In this document: one piece after another, positions 42,875 through 46,808 of the stretch | Numbering within the stretch: position 1 is the first letter of the stretch | How the letters are laid out: each line of letters begins with the position of its first letter | NCBI GenBank assembly: GCA_963524305.1 | Contig: CAURGH010000015.1 | Location: 1 to 46,808, forward strand | Length of the DNA stretch: 46,808 nt | Origin: JABCPH02 sp963524305 | GTDB lineage: Bacteria > Fusobacteriota > Fusobacteriia > Fusobacteriales > Leptotrichiaceae | Reading direction: 5' to 3' | Position numbers and translations under genes: made by a program | The notes under the pieces: model-generated | What the model saw: only the letters and a program-made list of their open reading frames with translations | Database searches by the model: none | What the model was told of the DNA's origin: nothing

Positions 42875-43933
42875 CTAATTATACAATTTTAATTCCTTCA
42901 TTTCAACATAATTTAACAATTTTTTATTAGTGAATTTTTTTTCAATCGAAATACAATTAGTTTTATACTTTTTACAGAAAAAGTCAACTTTTTCTAAAAA
43001 TTCTTCATTAATCAAATTTTCAGTTTCCTCATCATTTTTAATACCATTTTCCATAAAAACTTTTTCAAATTTAATTTTATTTTCAGAAGCAAAATTTTCT
43101 ATTTTTAGAAGATTATTAAGATTGTTGTTAGAATCAAAAAAATATACTCCAATTGGATCATAACCTAATTTTTTTAATCTTTCTAAATTTTCAAGAGAAG
43201 AGTTTTCATTTGTTAAAACGGTAACAACTCTCTCTTTTAAAACTTCTCCGATTGAAAAATAATGAATTTCATTATCATATAGAACTTCAAGTCTACCATT
43301 AAAATCAACATTTTTAGCAATTCCTGAAACTGTTTTCTCATCTATTTTCAATGTAATCTGTTTATCTTTCAAATAATTTAGTTCATTAATTTGACTCAAT
43401 ATTTCATTCCAAGAGCCATTTTCCAATTTTTTTACTAATTCAGAAAATTCTGTCACTATTGACAAAATAATTTCATCAATATTATACGTTTTTTGTGTAA
43501 CAGAGTTTATCGAAATAGCTACATTTTTTACTTCATATGGCAAAATATTATTAATATTTATACCAATTCCAACAAAATATTTGTCATCAGCCTTTTCCAA
43601 AAGAATCCCAGTCAATTTTCTGTCATTCAAATAAATATCATTCGTCCACTTAAACTTATAATCCAAAGGCTCTATTTTTTTCAATCCATTAATCACTGCA
43701 ATCCCAGCAATTAACGGTAATTTCAAATATTCATTAACATCAAAATTTTCTTTTGGATTAATATAAAAAGTAAAAAGTGCCATCCCTTCACTCGAAAACC
43801 AAACATTTCCTCTTCTAGCTTTTGCATGTGTTTGATTTTTAGCAGAAATAATATCATATTCTTCATATGATTTGTGATTTTTTTTCAAATATTTATTTGT
43901 CGAATCTAGTTCGTTAAATTTATATAATTTCAT
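42875..43933 (-). CDS. birA: Biotin--[acetyl-CoA-carboxylase] ligase with a C-terminal extension
   Basis: 352 residues. The catalytic core (about 1-182) begins directly with FNELDSTNKYLKK, so this is a class I ligase with no DNA-binding domain. It has the biotinyl-AMP loop as ARRGNVWFSSEG instead of the usual GRGR, and KWTNDIYLNDRKLTGILLE with the key Lys. A small C-terminal SH3-like domain covers about 185-232. The last 117 residues (236-352) are extra for the family: VVTVLTNENSSLENLERLKK, LGYDPIGVYFF and onward, which resemble the first strand-helix-strand of PP-loop enzymes such as MnmA but lack the SGGxDS motif. The ligase call is firm; the meaning of the extension is open. Confidence 0.87.
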   Translation of the reverse strand: MKLYKFNELDSTNKYLKKNHKSYEEYDIISAKNQTHAKARRGNVWFSSEGMALFTFYINPKENFDVNEYLKLPLIAGIAVINGLKKIEPLDYKFKWTNDIYLNDRKLTGILLEKADDKYFVGIGININNILPYEVKNVAISINSVTQKTYNIDEIILSIVTEFSELVKKLENGSWNEILSQINELNYLKDKQITLKIDEKTVSGIAKNVDFNGRLEVLYDNEIHYFSIGEVLKERVVTVLTNENSSLENLERLKKLGYDPIGVYFFDSNNNLNNLLKIENFASENKIKFEKVFMENGIKNDEETENLINEEFLEKVDFFCKKYKTNCISIEKKFTNKKLLNYVEMKELKLYN

Positions 43934-44086
43934 ACTGTCTCCTTTATTTTTTCAATCTTCATATAATTTATTGTTTACGTAAAATTATGGATATTCTAAA
44001 ATGAGAGAAAAATAATCGCTACTTTTTATAACAATGATTATCCAAAATTTTTATGAACAATCTAATACTTTAAATTATTTATCCAC
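43934..44086 (-). other. Intergenic region between birA and the repeat-domain genes
   Basis: 153 nt. A short hairpin (ATAATC/GATTAT, about 44020-44045) followed by T on the minus strand may end the 44087 gene. No gene or other clear signal. Confidence 0.3.
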
Positions 44087-44569
44087 CTACCTTTCTACTT
44101 CATCCAAAATGTATTCTTCTATATAAAAATTAGAAATATAAGAAGAAAATCCTTTTATTTTTTGATATTTTTTAATTTTTGTTTTTGCTTCTTTTTTAGA
44201 AGAACATATTGATAAAATTCTAAATTTTTTATCAAGTTCATTATTTATGTAATGAAAATGACCTACTAAATATATTCTTTTTTGCGAATCATTTTTTATT
44301 TCTTGAAATAAACTATTATTATTTACTTCATTATAATAAGTTGTTTCAAATCCACCTTCCCAACCTAAATTTTTATCAAGTTTACATTTCTCTATACAAA
44401 AACCATCTAAATGTGAACTAAATCCTTTTATTTTTTGATATTCAATTAATGATTTTAAAGCTTCTTCTTTTGTGTAATAAACTCCTAATATTCTACTTTC
44501 CTCATCCCACTTGTATTTATCACATAAATCTCCATAATCATACTGATGTGACAAAACCCATATATTCAT
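44087..44569 (-). CDS. Two-domain small protein (DUF7336-like repeats)
   Basis: 160 residues, cytoplasmic, no signal peptide. It holds two copies of one domain: about residues 1-75, with ILGVYYTKEEALKSLIEYQK, IKGFSSHLDGFCIEKCKLDK and WEGGF, and about 98-158, with ILSICSSKKEAKTKIKKYQK and IKGFSSYISNFYIEEYILDE. The same pattern appears once in the adjacent 76-residue protein. I recall a domain family of this shape (DUF7336: a short strand starting YLxxH, then GxxSTKEEA, then KGFxxxxxGFxI) in Firmicutes; no function is known to me. It is 21 nt downstream of the single-domain gene, in the same transcript. Confidence 0.65.
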   Translation of the reverse strand: MNIWVLSHQYDYGDLCDKYKWDEESRILGVYYTKEEALKSLIEYQKIKGFSSHLDGFCIEKCKLDKNLGWEGGFETTYYNEVNNNSLFQEIKNDSQKRIYLVGHFHYINNELDKKFRILSICSSKKEAKTKIKKYQKIKGFSSYISNFYIEEYILDEVER

Positions 44570-44590
44570 ACACTTACCTCCTTTTCATGT

Positions 44591-44821
44591 TTATTTTATG
44601 GCTTTTGATTTAAACCCTTTTGTATAATAGCTCTTTCCAATAGTCATAGTTTTTATCTTAAACCCTTCTGGAGAATCTTTGAAACCTTTCATTTTTATAT
44701 ACTTTTCCTTCTCAAGATCTGCTTTTTCTTTTGTTGAAAAAAATCCTATTAACTTCCCATCGTTATTTCTTTCTGTTTCATGATATAGCATATATACTTT
44801 TTTTATTTTACTAAGTTCCAT
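44591..44821 (-). CDS. Single-domain small protein (DUF7336-like)
   Basis: 76 residues. VYMLYHETERNNDGKLIGFF, then STKEKADLEKEKYIKMKGFK and SPEGFKIKTMTIGKSYYTKGF, the same domain as the two repeats in the next gene downstream. The ATG at 44821 has AGGAGG about 5-10 nt before it. First of the two small genes; it lies after the AAA-ATPase-like gene (86 nt), which may or may not share a transcript. Function unknown. Confidence 0.65.
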   Translation of the reverse strand: MELSKIKKVYMLYHETERNNDGKLIGFFSTKEKADLEKEKYIKMKGFKDSPEGFKIKTMTIGKSYYTKGFKSKAIK

Positions 44822-44906
44822 GCTTTATGTCCTCCTCTGTCAATTGATTTTCAAATTTTATTATTTTTTTCATTTAATGCCCAAAATATAAACTATTCTG
44901 ATATCT

Positions 44907-46571
44907 CTATTTAAAAACAACCTTCACTTCTTTCCCATAAAATGCAACCCCAATCTTCAAGATATTTTTTATCCCTCTTGCCTTCAATTTCGTATCATAT
45001 TTTTTCTCATCAATCTGCTTCAACGCCTTCTGTGCTCTCTCTTCCATCCCCTTTTTCGTCTTCGATATTTTAAATTCCATAAGATAAGCCTTCTCATTGC
45101 TTTTTATTGGAATCATCGCAAGATCGTATCTTCCATATCCACTCTCATCATTTGAAATAATCTCATATTTCCCCATCAAAAATCCAACAAGCCCTATCAT
45201 AAACACTTGATATATTTTTTCCATTTCCTTGTCCAAGTCAAAATGACTCAGCATATTTATCATTATTTCTCCCAATGTCTTCTCAAATTTCTTAATATCT
45301 CCATTTTCAAGTGCTTTTATCAAAGTATTAGTTTTCACTTCTGTACCAAAAAATCTATTTAAAAACATATTACCAAAATATTTCCGTATTTCCTTATTTG
45401 GAATTCTCAAGTTATAAACATCTGTATATTCTGAAGTTACATCTATTTCCTTCTGCTTTTCATCTTTTGTCAAATACCCACTGTATAAGAGTAATTGCCA
45501 TATCTCATCATCGTTATTTAAAAGGCTTTTTATCGTAGTTCCATCCGAAATATATTTTTCAATACTTTCCCCATCAGTAAACCGTTTTAAATCATCATAA
45601 ACACTTTCCCCAGCGTGATCAAGCATATTTTCTAGAAGTGTATTTCCTGAAACATTTGCCCAATATGCTTTAATTTCTTTTTCTCTCACATAATTTACAA
45701 TAGACCAAGGATTGTATACTTCACTTTCTCCAAAAATATATCCATCATACCATTCCCTAACCTCTTCAATCTTATATTTCATATCAAAATACTCAAGCAT
45801 TTCAATCACTTCACTCTCAAGGAGTCCAAAATATTCTGAATAATCCTTACTTAAAATCGTATTTACATAAAGATTATTTAAACCAGAAAATATCCCTTCC
45901 TTTATAATCCTTGTTATTCCTGTCAAGATACCATATTTCAAGGAATTATTAGTCTTTAATGCTGAACTGTAAAATGTTTGAAAAAAGCTTATTGCTTCAT
46001 TGTAATACCCTTTATCAAAGGCATTTATTATTGGAGCGTCATATTCATCTATTAAAATTATTACACTTTTTCCATAATATTCATACAAATAATTTGATAA
46101 ATTTTTAAGAGAATAAATCCAGTCAGCCTCTTCTTTTTCCATTACTATCTTTTCAAAATCATTTTTAAAAATAGGATTCAATTTATCTTTTAAATCATAA
46201 AATTCCATGTATAAGTTTTTTATATATTTTTTTATCAGCGTGAAATTTTCTTCCCAAGTGTTTCCTTTTAAATCCTTCAATGAAATAAAAATTACAGGAT
46301 ATTTCCCCTGTTCAACCATATATTCACTATTATATATTTTCAAATTTTCAAAAAGTTTTTTATTTTCCTCTTTATTTTTTACATCAAAAAAGTATTTAAT
46401 CATTGACATATTTAATGTTTTTCCAAATCGTCGAGGTCTTGTAAAAAGGGTTACAGGAGCCCTGTTTATTAATAATTCCTCTATTAGTAACGTTTTATCT
46501 ACATAATAATAATCTTCGTTTATTATTCTTTCAAAATCTTCAATTCCCACAGGAACAGCTTTTGTTCTCAT
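44907..46571 (-). CDS. AAA-ATPase-like protein with a C-terminal PD-(D/E)XK nuclease-like domain
   Basis: 554 residues from the ATG at 46571 (GGGAG is 7-8 nt upstream; an upstream in-frame start at 46607 overlaps the promoter). The N-terminal AAA-ATPase-like domain has YYVDKTLLIEELL, the P-loop variant TRPRRFGKTLNMSM (about 44-57) and Walker B VIILIDEYDAPI. The C-terminal domain ends with SGYGRYDLAMIPIKS...AYLMEFKISK, the Asp and ExK of a PDDEXK_9 nuclease-like fold. The family is very abundant in fusobacteria, bacteroidetes and clostridia, often in many copies per genome, and its function is unproven; a mobile or selfish nature has been suspected. Confidence 0.88.
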   Translation of the reverse strand: MRTKAVPVGIEDFERIINEDYYYVDKTLLIEELLINRAPVTLFTRPRRFGKTLNMSMIKYFFDVKNKEENKKLFENLKIYNSEYMVEQGKYPVIFISLKDLKGNTWEENFTLIKKYIKNLYMEFYDLKDKLNPIFKNDFEKIVMEKEEADWIYSLKNLSNYLYEYYGKSVIILIDEYDAPIINAFDKGYYNEAISFFQTFYSSALKTNNSLKYGILTGITRIIKEGIFSGLNNLYVNTILSKDYSEYFGLLESEVIEMLEYFDMKYKIEEVREWYDGYIFGESEVYNPWSIVNYVREKEIKAYWANVSGNTLLENMLDHAGESVYDDLKRFTDGESIEKYISDGTTIKSLLNNDDEIWQLLLYSGYLTKDEKQKEIDVTSEYTDVYNLRIPNKEIRKYFGNMFLNRFFGTEVKTNTLIKALENGDIKKFEKTLGEIMINMLSHFDLDKEMEKIYQVFMIGLVGFLMGKYEIISNDESGYGRYDLAMIPIKSNEKAYLMEFKISKTKKGMEERAQKALKQIDEKKYDTKLKARGIKNILKIGVAFYGKEVKVVFK

Positions 46572-46607
46572 GAAATCACTCCCTCTTTTATTTTCTTTGA
46601 ATTTCAA

Positions 46608-46808
46608 TATATTAATTATACCACAACCTGATATTTAAAATAAAGCTATTTAAACGCTCTATTGTACTTTTCAATTTTTATTTTAAAATCTCTTGTATGA
46701 TCTTTGTAAAGCGTTTTTAAGAGTGCACTTTTCTGATAGGAATAGATAAGGAGGGAAGAAAGGAGGTTTTAGGATTTTGGATAGGAGAAAATGAATCGAG
46801 CAAGTACT
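46608..46808. promoter_or_regulatory. Right-edge intergenic region with a minus-strand extended -10
   Basis: On the minus strand TGTGGTATAAT (near 46616-46626), an extended -10 for the AAA-ATPase-like gene, without a good -35. On the plus strand TTGTAC (46663-46668), 16 nt and TAAAAT is a possible promoter. The last 70 nt are purine-rich on the plus strand (AGGAGG occurs near 46763) and lead to the possible gene start at the edge. Confidence 0.45.
46791..46808 (+). CDS. Possible start of a plus-strand gene cut by the window edge
   Basis: ATG at 46791 preceded by ATAGGAG with 3-4 nt spacing; six codons (MNRAST) remain before the edge. The purine-rich upstream stretch is unlike the rest of this A/T-rich gap. 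No product can be named from six codons. Confidence 0.25.

Noticed and set aside
44087..44821. Toxin-antitoxin pair
   Set aside because: The two proteins share the same domain instead of being a toxin with an unrelated antitoxin, and neither has a DNA-binding or nuclease motif that I can see.

Overview
The window reads as a piece of a very AT-rich genome from the Fusobacteriota, most likely Leptotrichia or a close relative. I infer this from codon use, strong AGGAGG ribosome-binding sites, a split transketolase, the gene set (polyamine synthesis, pyruvate formate-lyase, PTS maltose uptake) and the AAA-ATPase-like/PDDEXK protein typical of such genomes. No rRNA, tRNA, CRISPR array, prophage or transposase gene is visible. 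Nearly all genes are on the minus strand; the exceptions are malQ, a lipoprotein gene with its Asp/Tyr-rich neighbour, and perhaps a gene starting at the right edge.

Layout, left to right (transcription mostly right to left). 1-8.9 kb: one long information-processing operon, asnS - TPR protein - dprA - topA - xer recombinase - yqeH - pseudopilin-like protein - MBL hydrolase. The MBL gene is cut short at the left edge beside a stem-loop that looks like the end of an IS200/IS605-type element. 9.1-10.6 kb: infC-rpmI-rplT with a roughly 295-nt leader, infC apparently starting at an ATA codon. 10.7-13.3 kb: a cystine-type ABC importer preceded by a 21-codon leader ORF with four Cys codons and mutually exclusive RNA hairpins, a classical ribosome-mediated attenuator. 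13.3-15.5 kb: an exported M13 zinc peptidase. 15.7-20.1 kb: a maltose module made of PTS EIICB, an EEP-family phosphatase resembling maltose-6'-phosphate phosphatase, and divergent malQ. 20.2-24.6 kb: purine permease, CNNM/CorC-type membrane protein, trpS, gamma-carbonic-anhydrase-like protein. 24.7-30.5 kb: polyamine operon speD-speA-speE-speB plus a carboxynorspermidine/saccharopine dehydrogenase-like gene, with a clear promoter and terminator. 30.6-33.6 kb: propeller-like protein, rlmB, and the plus-strand envelope pair. 33.7-36.8 kb: GPH-type sugar symporter with split transketolase. 36.9-42.6 kb: alpha/beta hydrolase, tmcAL with an apparent ATC start, and pflB-pflA. 42.7-46.8 kb: a 55-codon ORF, a class I biotin ligase with an odd C-terminal extension, two small proteins sharing a triplicated domain, and an AAA-ATPase-like/PDDEXK protein.

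The genes describe an anaerobic, sugar-fermenting host-associated bacterium: maltose enters by PTS, is dephosphorylated and disproportionated; pyruvate is split by PFL; arginine is turned into putrescine and spermidine; cystine is imported under control of cysteine supply. The most distinctive find is the Cys-codon attenuator with an array of alternating 8-bp repeats just upstream of its promoter. Other unusual points are the two non-canonical start codons, the biotin ligase extension that resembles a degenerate PP-loop domain, and the triplicated small domain at 44.1-44.8 kb. All functional assignments are from reading the sequence; no database search was run.
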